From NCBI GenBank assembly GCA_900542125.1, contig UQMO01000065.1, positions 1 through 12,883 on the forward strand: a DNA stretch of 12,883 nucleotides. The letters are read 5' to 3'. Positions 1 to 6,640 of this stretch are shown here, piece after piece (position 1 is the first letter of the stretch; each line of letters begins with the position of its first letter). This DNA comes from an uncultured Collinsella sp. Its GTDB lineage: Bacteria; Actinomycetota; Coriobacteriia; Coriobacteriales; Coriobacteriaceae. The position numbers and the translations under genes were made by a program. The notes beneath the pieces are model-generated. The model ran no database searches. It was not told where the DNA came from and was given only the letters and a program-made list of their open reading frames with translations.

Positions 1-42
1 TCATGAGCGTCTCGTGGGCTCGGAGATGTGTATAAGAGACAG
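1..42. other. Nextera sequencing adapter (artefact)
   Basis: Positions 9-42 match the 34-nt Nextera Read 2 transposase adapter and end in the 19-nt Tn5 mosaic end agatgtgtataagagacag (24-42). The eight bases before it (tcatgagc) match, from memory, the adapter-orientation sequence of i7 index N714. None of this is genomic. Genome sequence starts at about position 43. Reading frames entering from the left, such as one giving the adapter peptide YKRQ, have false N-termini. Confidence 0.97.
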
Positions 43-43
43 G

Positions 44-139
44 TTCACGCTTGCGGAGATTCCGCTGCCCGGCGGCGGTTCCATCCCACTTACCGTCGAT
101 GTCACCACACTGGCGGGTGCCCTGGGCGGTGGGTCGTAA
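44..139 (+). CDS. 3' end of an unidentified gene, probably Tad pilus locus (partial)
   Basis: An open frame runs directly out of the adapter junction to a TAA at 137-139. It gives 31 residues that include LAEIPLPGGGSIPLTVDV and end in LAGALGGGS. Its stop overlaps the ATG of the next gene by one base (taAtg), the usual arrangement within an operon. Because the downstream gene is TadE-like, this is probably another Tad/Flp pilus component, such as a second TadE/TadG-like pseudopilin. The fragment is too short to identify by family. The 5' part is lost at the contig end. Confidence 0.6.
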   Translation, partial: FTLAEIPLPGGGSIPLTVDVTTLAGALGGGS

Positions 140-615
140 TGGGCATCCGCACGCGCCTTTGCGAGGAGCGCGCCCAGGCGACGGTCGAGATGGCCGTGGT
201 CACGCCCGTCCTGCTGGTTCTGGCGCTTATCGTGTACAACGTCATGGTCTTTGCCGGTGCGGTCGCACGCTTCGATCGCGTGGTGCCCGATATCGTGCTA
301 GCACATGCCGTGGCGCCGAGCGGGGAGGGCGATGGCAGCTCCATCGATGCTTCCGCGACCGTTCAGGCTCAGATCCAACATGCCATGGAAGGCTATGACT
401 TGCTGATCGAGGTCTCGAGCGAACAGGGTGCGACGACATCGGATGGCGGTTTGCTTTCGCTTTCCGGCACGTTTAGGACCTACACCTGCACCATGCGCTA
501 TGAGCCGTGGCCGAGCTCGCTCAGCATCGCCGGCGTTTCGCTGGGGGCACCGGCAAAGTTGTCACACGAGCGCGCGGTGACGGTCGATCCATGGCGTCCG
601 GGGGTGGTCATGTGA
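139..615 (+). CDS. TadE-like pilus assembly pseudopilin
   Basis: This 158-aa protein has a short charged N-terminus (MGIRTRLCEERAQ), then ATVEMAVVTPVLLVLALIVY, a roughly 22-residue hydrophobic segment preceded by a Glu. That is the hallmark of TadE/TadF minor pseudopilins of the Tad (Flp) type IV pilus. By family knowledge such proteins are cut by a prepilin peptidase and help assemble the pilus outside the membrane. The rest is soluble, with one Cys in the C-terminal half, and ends in DPWRPG. I chose ATG 139 because it overlaps the preceding stop and has a GGTGGG-like site a few bases upstream. A longer frame starting at 28 begins inside the adapter and is not real. The stop overlaps the next start (GTGA). 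TadE versus another Tad pseudopilin cannot be settled here. Confidence 0.75.
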   Translation: MGIRTRLCEERAQATVEMAVVTPVLLVLALIVYNVMVFAGAVARFDRVVPDIVLAHAVAPSGEGDGSSIDASATVQAQIQHAMEGYDLLIEVSSEQGATTSDGGLLSLSGTFRTYTCTMRYEPWPSSLSIAGVSLGAPAKLSHERAVTVDPWRPGVVM

Positions 616-971
616 CCGCGGTCTCGTCCTACATCGCCTACGCGCGGGCACTCAATAGGCTGGGCTGGACGCCGGCCGAGTTTGCGGTGGCGGAGTCGTT
701 TGCCGTGCGCCTGCGCGGCATGCTGGGACGGTGCCCGGTTGCCGCCAACGGTCTGCCGCTCGTCATGGCATTTCCACGCTGCTCTTCGGTCCATACGTGT
801 TTTATGGCCTATCCCATCGACATCGCCTTCATCGATCGCGACGGCAATATCCTCGCGCGCTACGAAAACGTACGTCCCTGGCGTATGTGCTCCTGCCCCG
901 GCGCCTGGGCCGCACTAGAGCGCCCTTCAATCATTGTTTCGACCCCTGCTCTCCAACGCGTGCCGGCTTAA
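612..971 (+). CDS. DUF192 family protein
   Basis: The 119-aa product carries the DUF192 core. An N-terminal segment RLRGMLGR is followed by PLVMAFPRCSSVHTCFMAYP, then IDIAFIDRDGNIL and RPWRMCSCPGAWAALE. The VHT...M.xPIDIAFID block is the family signature. The biochemical role of the family is not established. I chose GTG 612 because it overlaps the TGA of the TadE-like gene (GTGA) and follows a GGGGTGG site at 601-607. ATG 591 in the same frame is an alternative. The coupling to a Tad gene suggests the protein works with the pilus locus or its secreted products; this is inference. There is no signal peptide or membrane segment. Two extra Cys (MCSC) lie near the conserved core. Confidence 0.8.
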   Translation: MTAVSSYIAYARALNRLGWTPAEFAVAESFAVRLRGMLGRCPVAANGLPLVMAFPRCSSVHTCFMAYPIDIAFIDRDGNILARYENVRPWRMCSCPGAWAALERPSIIVSTPALQRVPA

Positions 972-990
972 GAATTGGCGATAGCGGACT

Positions 991-1003
991 TTCGTCATAC
1001 GAA
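991..1003. promoter_or_regulatory. Candidate operator palindrome upstream of toxin/antitoxin genes
   Basis: The sequence TTCGTcatACGAA is a perfect 5-bp inverted repeat with a 3-bp centre. It lies about 20 bp upstream of the toxin ribosome binding site. Ribbon-helix-helix antitoxins typically bind short palindromes in their own promoters, so this is a plausible autoregulatory operator. A TTGGCG at 975-980 could be a -35 box, but no well-spaced -10 is clear. Confidence 0.35.
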
Positions 1004-1025
1004 ATTGGGTAAGATGGAGGAGAAG

Positions 1026-1296
1026 ATGCACGGATGTTGAGATCCATCCCAACGCTAAAAAGCACCTGACGGAAAAGCAGGTGCTTAGCGCTTGGCTTGC
1101 GGTTACTGAGTGCATTCGTCGCGAGTCGAAGGACGAGCCGCCGAGATGGCTTGCGATTGGATGGCTCCCAGACGGACGAAGCGTGGAGCTTGTCGCGGTC
1201 GAGCTTGTCCGTGGGTGGCTTATCATTCATGCCTTGTCTCCAGTCCAGAAGAAATTTTGGCAGGAGATTGAACGGGCTCGGCAAAGGGGTCGATGA
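1026..1296 (+). pseudogene. Toxin of a type II toxin/antitoxin pair, apparently frameshifted near its start
   Basis: A strong ribosome binding site (GGAGG, 1016-1020) lies five bases before ATG 1026, but that frame stops at TGA 1038-1040. The next frame over is open from 985 to 1296 and reads DVEIHPNAKKHLTEKQV, then WLAIGWLPDGRSVELVAVEL and GWLIIHALSPVQKKFWQEI. It has no ATG/GTG/TTG start before GTG 1081, which would cut off the N-terminus. Removing one G at 1032-1033 joins ATG 1026 to this frame (MHDVEIHP...), giving about 89 aa. The pattern WLAIG..pdGRsvElV...HAlsp resembles small BrnT/RelE-like toxins of Actinobacteria. That family call is tentative. The stop overlaps the antitoxin start (ATGA). 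The extra base may be a real inactivating mutation or a sequencing error. Confidence 0.55.
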
Positions 1297-1580
1297 TGGG
1301 CAAGACGTATACGGCCGCTAATGGTCAGGTTGTAACGGATGAAATGATTGACGCGTGGTGCGAGTCGTACGAGCGCGGAGAGTTTCCGGATGGCGAACAC
1401 ACCGTTGGTGGGATCGTGCATGGACGGCCCCCACTCTCAGGTGAGGGGACGGCAACGCTGTCGGTCAAGATTCCTCTGGGAATGAAGGAGGCCATTCGTC
1501 GACGGGCGGCTGCCGAGGGGATGACGCCAAGTGAGTTTGCCCGTGCGGCTCTGAGCGAAAAACTTCTTGCTGCCGGCTGA
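1293..1580 (+). CDS. Ribbon-helix-helix antitoxin (CopG-like)
   Basis: This 95-aa protein has two parts. Residues 1-50 (TAANGQVVTDEMIDAW...HTVGGIVHGRPPLS) resemble the N-terminal extension of actinobacterial antitoxins. Residues 53-95 form a ribbon-helix-helix: strand ATLSVKIPLG, helix MKEAIRRRAAAEG, turn MTPSEF and helix ARAALSEKLLA. By family knowledge the C-terminal module binds operator DNA as a dimer and the other part would wrap the toxin. ATG 1293 overlaps the toxin stop; the adjacent ATG 1296 is equally possible, with AGGGG at 1285-1289. The antitoxin looks intact although its toxin seems broken. No clear terminator follows before the tRNA-Phe promoter. Confidence 0.8.
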   Translation: MMGKTYTAANGQVVTDEMIDAWCESYERGEFPDGEHTVGGIVHGRPPLSGEGTATLSVKIPLGMKEAIRRRAAAEGMTPSEFARAALSEKLLAAG

Positions 1581-1623
1581 TGCCTCTGACGTGCCGATTT
1601 AAAGAACCGAGGCTGTGCTCAAA

Positions 1624-1671
1624 AACTTTTTTGAAATTCTCGGTTGACCGGAACGCGTCCTTGGTTATACT
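1624..1671 (+). promoter_or_regulatory. tRNA-Phe promoter with UP-like element
   Basis: The -35 TTGACC (1644-1649) and -10 TATACT (1666-1671) are separated by 16 bp. Directly upstream, 1624-1643, is an A/T tract beginning AACTTTTTT. A closely similar block sits at the same distance upstream of tRNA-Leu and of the second tRNA-Arg. A 7-bp inverted repeat (AACCGAG 1605-1611 and CTCGGTT 1639-1645) brackets the tract and touches the -35 box. Confidence 0.75.
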
Positions 1672-1703
1672 AATCAAGCCTTGAAACAAGGCACACCTCA
1701 AAT

Positions 1704-1776
<73 letters not shown>

Positions 1777-1789
1777 CCTTGAATTGACT

Positions 1790-1819
1790 AGGACCTCTGC
1801 AAAGGGGTCCTTTTCTTTT
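1790..1819 (+). terminator. Rho-independent terminator of tRNA-Phe
   Basis: The 8-bp stem AGGACCTC (1790-1797) / GGGGTCCT (1804-1811) has one T-G wobble and loop TGCAAA. It is followed by the T-rich run TTTTCTTTT. Confidence 0.85.
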
Positions 1820-2054
1820 ATTGAGGGCTCTGCGGAAATTACGTCCCGGAATTTGGCTTCAGAGTGGGATGCGCTTTCCGGCGCTTACTTCCGACGTGCG
1901 TGCACATCTCGGGCCCGCCCAGATATTCCTCCCGCTTTTGCGCCACTTTGCAGACCGTTCGGTCGCCTGTCCGCACACGCGGGTATACTCAAAACGATAC
2001 TTATCCTATGCAATACCATGCGGGTTCGACCTGCATGATCCGAAGGGGGCAGTG

Positions 2055-3116
2055 ATGGAGAGGATACTCGGCGTTAATCTCTCTGGCTGGTTTATTCCCG
2101 AGCCTTGGGTTACCCCGTCGTTGTACGCGGCGACCGGTGCATCCAACGCGGCCGAGCTACAGGAGGCCATGGGTACCGCCGCCTATAACGAGCGCATGCG
2201 CCGCCATTACGAGACGTTTGTGAGCGAGGACGATTTTCGCCGCATGGCGCAGATCGGTCTCAATGCCGTGCGTCTGCCGGTGCCCTGGTATGCCTTTGGC
2301 TCACAGGAGTCCGATGCCTCCTACATATCGGTTGTCGATTACATCGACCGCGCGATTGAGTGGGCTGCCAAGTACGACATCCGCGTGCTGCTCGATCTGG
2401 CAACTGTGCCCGGTGGCCAGGGCGATTCCAACGATTCACCCACCACGCCGGAGGCTGTCGCCGAGTGGCATTCGTCCACCAACGGCCGTCATGTCGCACT
2501 CGACGTGCTCGAGCGCTTGGCCGATCGCTATGGCGAGGCCGAGAGCCTGCTGGGCATTGAGCTGCTGGACACGCCGCAGATGAGCGTTCGCAAGAGCCTC
2601 TTCACCATGACGGATGGCATTCCTGCTCACTACCTGCGCAATTTCTATCGCGATGCCTACGAGCTCGTCCGTTCGTATATGCCCGAGGATAAAATCGTCG
2701 TCTTCTCGTCGTCGGGGCATCCCAGCGAGTGGAAGCATTTTATGCGCGGCGCCAAGTACAAGAACGTCTACATGGACCTTCACCTGTACCATTACCGCGA
2801 CGAGTATGCGCTCGACATCACGAGCCCCCGCGGGCTGACGACGGCGATTTCGCGTAACAAGCGCGAGCTTAAAGAAGCGATTTCGACAGGGTTCCCCGTG
2901 CTGGTGGGCGAATGGTCGGGTGCGGCGATCTTTGCCAACTCGTCGGTTACGCCCGAGGGCCGCAATGCCTACGAGCGCGTGTTTATCGCCAACCAGCTGG
3001 CTTCGTTTGCGCCGGCTGCCGGTTGGTTCTTCCAAACGTGGAAGACCGAGAAGCGCATTGCAGCATGGGACGCCCGCGCGGCGCTCGGTACGCTCGAGCG
3101 CGGCATGATTGAATAG
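2055..3116 (+). CDS. Glycoside hydrolase family 5-like protein with altered active site
   Basis: This 353-aa protein resembles GH5 exo-glucanase/cellulase-type (beta/alpha)8 barrels. It opens with ILGVNLSGWFIPEPWVTPSLY, then FVSEDDFRRMAQIGLNAVRLPVPW (Arg73), YMDLHLYHY (His243), LVGEWSGA (expected nucleophile Glu286) and GWFFQTWKTE near the end. Where the family has L-N-E-P, with the catalytic acid/base Glu, this protein reads ELLDTP (Asp172-Thr173-Pro174). The usual FWTWK tryptophan is Gln327. It may therefore be a poor or non-hydrolytic member. There is no signal peptide, so it is probably cytoplasmic. I chose ATG 2055 for AAGGGGG at 2043-2049; the frame upstream is open but lacks GH5 features. 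A TATACT (1984-1989) could be its -10, but no good -35 is visible. The stretch 1820-2054 holds no gene I can support. Confidence 0.78.
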   Translation: MERILGVNLSGWFIPEPWVTPSLYAATGASNAAELQEAMGTAAYNERMRRHYETFVSEDDFRRMAQIGLNAVRLPVPWYAFGSQESDASYISVVDYIDRAIEWAAKYDIRVLLDLATVPGGQGDSNDSPTTPEAVAEWHSSTNGRHVALDVLERLADRYGEAESLLGIELLDTPQMSVRKSLFTMTDGIPAHYLRNFYRDAYELVRSYMPEDKIVVFSSSGHPSEWKHFMRGAKYKNVYMDLHLYHYRDEYALDITSPRGLTTAISRNKRELKEAISTGFPVLVGEWSGAAIFANSSVTPEGRNAYERVFIANQLASFAPAAGWFFQTWKTEKRIAAWDARAALGTLERGMIE

Positions 3117-3122
3117 GTTGAT

Positions 3123-4001
3123 ATGACGCAAAACAGCGCCCATACGGGCAAACTCTATGTGGTCGGCACGCCCATCGGCAACCTGGGCGACCTGTCCCCG
3201 CGCGTTGGCGAGGCGTTTGCCGCCGCCGATGCCATCTGCTGCGAGGACACGCGCGTGACGTCAAAGCTGCTGATGCACCTGGGCATTTCCAAGCCGCTTG
3301 TCCGTTGCGACGAGAATGTGATCGCCAGCCGCGCCACCGGCCTGGTCGACCGTCTGCTGGCGGGGGAGACCCTCGCCTTTGCCTCGGACGCCGGCATGCC
3401 GAGCGTGTCCGATCCCGGCCAGGCGCTGGTCGAGGCGGCGCGTGAGGCCGATTTGCCCGTCGAAGTTATTCCCGGGCCCTCTGCTTGCGTCACGGCGCTT
3501 GTTTCGTCCGGCATTCCCTGCGAGCATTTTTTCTTCGAGGGCTTTTTGGGCCGAAAGCACGGCGACCGTGTGCGCCGTTTGCAGCGCCTTGCCGTGGTGC
3601 CCGGCGCACTCATCTTCTACGAGTCTCCACATCGCATCGTGGCGACGCTCGAGGCCGTGGCGGAGGTCTTTCCCCAGCGTGAGGTTGCCGTCTGCCGCGA
3701 ACTCACCAAGCTGCACGAGGAGGTCTTGCGCGGGCCCGCTGCTCAGCTTGCCGAGGAGCTGCGTGCTCGCGGCGAGGTAAAGGGAGAGATTGCGCTGGTC
3801 ATCGCGCCGCCGAGCGAGGATGAGGAGGCCGGTATCGTGCCGGTTGGCGCCGCGGCAGCGGATCCCGACGAGGCCCTGCGCGAGGATATCCGCGCCGCGC
3901 TCGAGGAGGGGGAGCCCGCCTCTGCGGTGGCCAAGCGCCTGTCTCAGAAGTATTCGCGCCGCAAGCGCGATGTCTATGCCATGGTGCTCGATATGCAATA
4001 G
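3123..4001 (+). CDS. rsmI: 16S rRNA (cytidine-1402-2'-O)-methyltransferase RsmI
   Basis: RsmI 2'-O-methylates C1402 in the decoding centre of 16S rRNA using S-adenosylmethionine. At 292 aa the length is normal. Family motifs are in order: LYVVGTPIGNLGDLSPRV at the N-terminus, AICCEDTRVTSKLL, ASDAGMPSVSDPG, VIPGPSACVTAL, FYESPHRI, VCRELTKLHEEVLRG and GEIALVI. The C-terminal acidic/Ala-rich part with KRLSQKYSRRKRDVYAMVL is the usual extension. It starts six bases after the GH5 stop, with only a weak ribosome binding site (AGG at 3115-3117), so it may depend on translation from upstream. It precedes metG, a common arrangement in Gram-positive bacteria. Confidence 0.95.
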   Translation: MTQNSAHTGKLYVVGTPIGNLGDLSPRVGEAFAAADAICCEDTRVTSKLLMHLGISKPLVRCDENVIASRATGLVDRLLAGETLAFASDAGMPSVSDPGQALVEAAREADLPVEVIPGPSACVTALVSSGIPCEHFFFEGFLGRKHGDRVRRLQRLAVVPGALIFYESPHRIVATLEAVAEVFPQREVAVCRELTKLHEEVLRGPAAQLAEELRARGEVKGEIALVIAPPSEDEEAGIVPVGAAAADPDEALREDIRAALEEGEPASAVAKRLSQKYSRRKRDVYAMVLDMQ

Positions 4002-4070
4002 ATGGAGGATATCCAGCCCTTGCGCTAGAATCATCCCCTGTATGCAACGTTTTTCTGGAGGACAAACCCC

Positions 4071-5672
4071 ATGGATCAAAGCAAGCCTTCGTTCTTTATC
4101 ACGACGCCCATCTACTACGTCAACGCCGATCCGCACCTGGGCACGGCTTATTCCACCATCATCGCCGACGTTCAGGCCCGTTATCGTCGCTCCGCCGGCT
4201 ATAACGTCAAGTTCCTGACCGGCATGGACGAGCACGGCGAGAAGGTCGCCGAGGCCGCAGCCAAGCACAACATGACGCCGCAGGAGTGGACCGACAGCCA
4301 GGCTCCGCACTTCAAGGAGCTTTGGAGCAAGCTCGAGATCTCCAACGACGACTTCATCCGCACCACCGAGCCGCGCCAGCATCATGCCGTGCAGTACCTG
4401 TGGGAGCGCATGAAGGAGTCCGGCTACCTGTATAAGGGCAGCTACGACGGTTGGTATTGCGTGCCTGACGAGACCTACTTCACCGATACGCAGGTCCAGA
4501 AGGGCGACGAGGAGTACGGCAGCGTCGGCCAGCACCTGTGCCCCGACTGCCACCGTCCGCTTGAGCGCGTGCAGGAGGAGTCCTACTTCTTTAAGCTTTC
4601 CGCTTTCCAGGACAAGCTGCTCAAGCTTTACGACGAGCACCCCGACTTTGTCGAGCCTGCGTTCCGCATGAACGAGGTACGTAGCTTTGTCGAGGGCGGC
4701 CTTAATGACCTTTCCGTGAGCCGTACGAGCTTTGACTGGGGCATTCAGGTCCCGTTTGACGAGGGTCACGTGACCTACGTGTGGTTCGATGCGCTGCTCA
4801 ACTATATGACGGCCGTCGGCTACGGTGTCGACACCGACGAGGCGCGTGCCGAGCTGGCCTATCGCTGGCCTGCGCAGTTCCACATCGTGGGCAAGGACAT
4901 CATCCGCTTCCACTGCGTCATTTGGCCCGCCATGCTCATGGCCATCGGCGAGGCCCTGCCCGAGCACGTCTTTGCCCACGGCTTCCTGACCGTGCGCAAT
5001 GCCGAGACCGGCAAGGCCGAGAAGATGTCCAAGAGCCGCGGCAACGCCATCGCTCCGCAGGACGTTATCGACATGTTGGGCGTCGAGGGCTATCGCTACT
5101 ACTTCATGACCGACGTCGTCCCCGGCACCGACGGTGCCATCAGCTTCGATCGCATGGAGCAGGTCTACAACGCCGACCTGGCCAACAGCTGGGGCAACCT
5201 TATCTCGCGTTCGCTCAACATGAGCGGCAAGTACTTTGATGGTTGCGCGCCCGCCAAGCCCGCATCGTTCGATGCGTTCGACAACCCGCTGGCAAAGATC
5301 GCCGATGGTCTGGTCGAGCGCTACATGGCCAAGATGGACGTGCTCGATTACGGCGGAGCCAAGGACGAGGTCATGGAGCTCATCCATGCCGCCAACCACT
5401 ACATCGAGGACTCTGAGCCTTGGGCACTTGCCAAGGACGAGGCCAAGGCTGACGAGCTGGCGTTTGTGATCTACAACCTGCTCGAGGCCATCCGCATTGC
5501 CGCCCACCTGCTGATGCCGCTCATGCCTCAGACCTCTGCCGAGGCCCTGCGCCGCCTGTCCTGCGAGGACGAGGCCGCGACCGACGACCTCAAGGGCATT
5601 TGCGCTTGGGGCCTGCTTGCCGGCGGTCAGCCTGTCGAGAAGGGCGAGCCGCTGTTCCCGCGTCTGGGCTAA
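4071..5672 (+). CDS. metG: Methionyl-tRNA synthetase
   Basis: This class I synthetase charges tRNA-Met. The 533-aa protein shows the HIGH-type motif HLGT (His22), TGMDEHGEKV, and the connective-peptide zinc knuckle reduced to one CPDC (Cys157, Cys160). It also has YFFKLS, the tRNA/Met-site segment YVWFDALLNYMTAVGY, and KMSKS at 318-322. The C-terminal Trbp111-like tRNA-binding domain found in longer versions is absent, so this is the short form. The start is supported by GGAGG about 10 bases upstream. A TAGAAT at 4026-4031 may be a -10, but no convincing -35 was found. A strong terminator follows. Confidence 0.97.
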   Translation: MDQSKPSFFITTPIYYVNADPHLGTAYSTIIADVQARYRRSAGYNVKFLTGMDEHGEKVAEAAAKHNMTPQEWTDSQAPHFKELWSKLEISNDDFIRTTEPRQHHAVQYLWERMKESGYLYKGSYDGWYCVPDETYFTDTQVQKGDEEYGSVGQHLCPDCHRPLERVQEESYFFKLSAFQDKLLKLYDEHPDFVEPAFRMNEVRSFVEGGLNDLSVSRTSFDWGIQVPFDEGHVTYVWFDALLNYMTAVGYGVDTDEARAELAYRWPAQFHIVGKDIIRFHCVIWPAMLMAIGEALPEHVFAHGFLTVRNAETGKAEKMSKSRGNAIAPQDVIDMLGVEGYRYYFMTDVVPGTDGAISFDRMEQVYNADLANSWGNLISRSLNMSGKYFDGCAPAKPASFDAFDNPLAKIADGLVERYMAKMDVLDYGGAKDEVMELIHAANHYIEDSEPWALAKDEAKADELAFVIYNLLEAIRIAAHLLMPLMPQTSAEALRRLSCEDEAATDDLKGICAWGLLAGGQPVEKGEPLFPRLG

Positions 5673-5711
5673 GACGCAGCGCGCCATATCGGCAATTTGC
5701 TGTTTAGCTGT

Positions 5712-5747
5712 AAGGGCATGGCCGCCACGGTCCATGCCCTTTTACTT
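5712..5747 (+). terminator. Rho-independent terminator after metG
   Basis: A perfect 10-bp stem, AAGGGCATGG (5712-5721) / CCATGCCCTT (5732-5741), has a 10-nt loop and is followed by TTTTACTTT. It separates metG from rsmA. Confidence 0.9.
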
Positions 5748-5779
5748 TACGATGCAGCCACCATGTTAAGGAGGCAACC

Positions 5780-6640
5780 ATGACAACTTCGCCTTTGGCA
5801 AACCCCACGGCAACTAGGGAGCTGCTAGAGGAGTTTGGCCTTGCGACCAAGCATCGCCTGGGCCAAAACTTCCTGATCGACAACCATGTGATCGAACGCA
5901 TCTGTGAGCTCGCTGAGCTTGCGGGCGATGAGCGCGTGCTCGAGGTCGGCCCGGGCGTTGGCACGCTCACGCTTGCACTGCTGCAGGAGGCGGCGTGCGT
6001 CACGTCGATTGAGGCCGATCCTGAGCTCGAGCCGGTGCTCGATGCCCATGCCGTCGACTATGCCAACTTCCGTTTTATCATGGGCGACGCGCTCAAGGTG
6101 GGCCCGGAGCAGATTGAGCAGGCTGCTGGCGGCGAGCCCACGGTGTTTGTCGCGAACCTGCCCTATAACGTGGCAGCGACGATCATCTTGCAGTTTTTCC
6201 AGACGATGCCCGCGCTCAAGCGTGCCGTGGTCATGGTGCAAAAGGAAGTTGCCGATCGCATTGCCGCAGTTCCCGGTAACAAAACCTATGGCGGCTATAC
6301 GGCCAAGCTGGGCCTGTATGCGCAGGTGATGGGTCGCTTTGAGGTGCCGCCGCGCTGCTTCATGCCGGCACCGCATGTGGACTCCGCCGTCGTGCGTATC
6401 GACCGTGTTGACGGCGTGGTGCCCGAAGGACTCGATTGCGACTTTGTGGCTCGCGTGATTGACGCCGCATTTGCTCAGCGTCGCAAGACCATCCGTAATT
6501 CCATGAGCGCCAACGGCTTTGCCAAGGACGTGCTCGATGCCGCCTTTGAGGCTTGCGGTATCGCACCCACCACGCGCGCCGAGACGCTTGATGTTGCCGA
6601 CTTTGTCCGCTTGGCTCAGGAGCTTTCCCATGACGCCTAA
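5780..6640 (+). CDS. rsmA: 16S rRNA dimethyladenosine transferase RsmA/KsgA
   Basis: RsmA dimethylates A1518 and A1519 at the 3' end of 16S rRNA during small-subunit maturation. The 286-aa protein shows HRLGQNFLIDNHVIERI, the SAM-binding VLEVGPGVGTLT, acidic SIEADPEL, and the catalytic NLPYNVAATII. The later motifs VVMVQKEVADRI, YTAKLGLYAQV, FMPAPHVDSAVVRI and FAQRRKTIRNSM follow. All are typical and intact. ATG 5780 has a full AAGGAGG site (5768-5774). The end overlaps the TatD start by 11 bp, so the two are translationally coupled. Confidence 0.97.
   Translation: MTTSPLANPTATRELLEEFGLATKHRLGQNFLIDNHVIERICELAELAGDERVLEVGPGVGTLTLALLQEAACVTSIEADPELEPVLDAHAVDYANFRFIMGDALKVGPEQIEQAAGGEPTVFVANLPYNVAATIILQFFQTMPALKRAVVMVQKEVADRIAAVPGNKTYGGYTAKLGLYAQVMGRFEVPPRCFMPAPHVDSAVVRIDRVDGVVPEGLDCDFVARVIDAAFAQRRKTIRNSMSANGFAKDVLDAAFEACGIAPTTRAETLDVADFVRLAQELSHDA

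Noticed and set aside
28..138. N-terminal extension of the TadE-like frame
   Set aside because: It begins within adapter sequence and overlaps the preceding gene in another frame.
3261..5735. An 824-codon open frame on the minus strand
   Set aside because: It lies antisense to rsmI and metG, both strongly identified. Long antisense frames are common in GC-rich codon patterns, and its translation shows low-complexity L/V/H/R-rich sequence with no family motifs.
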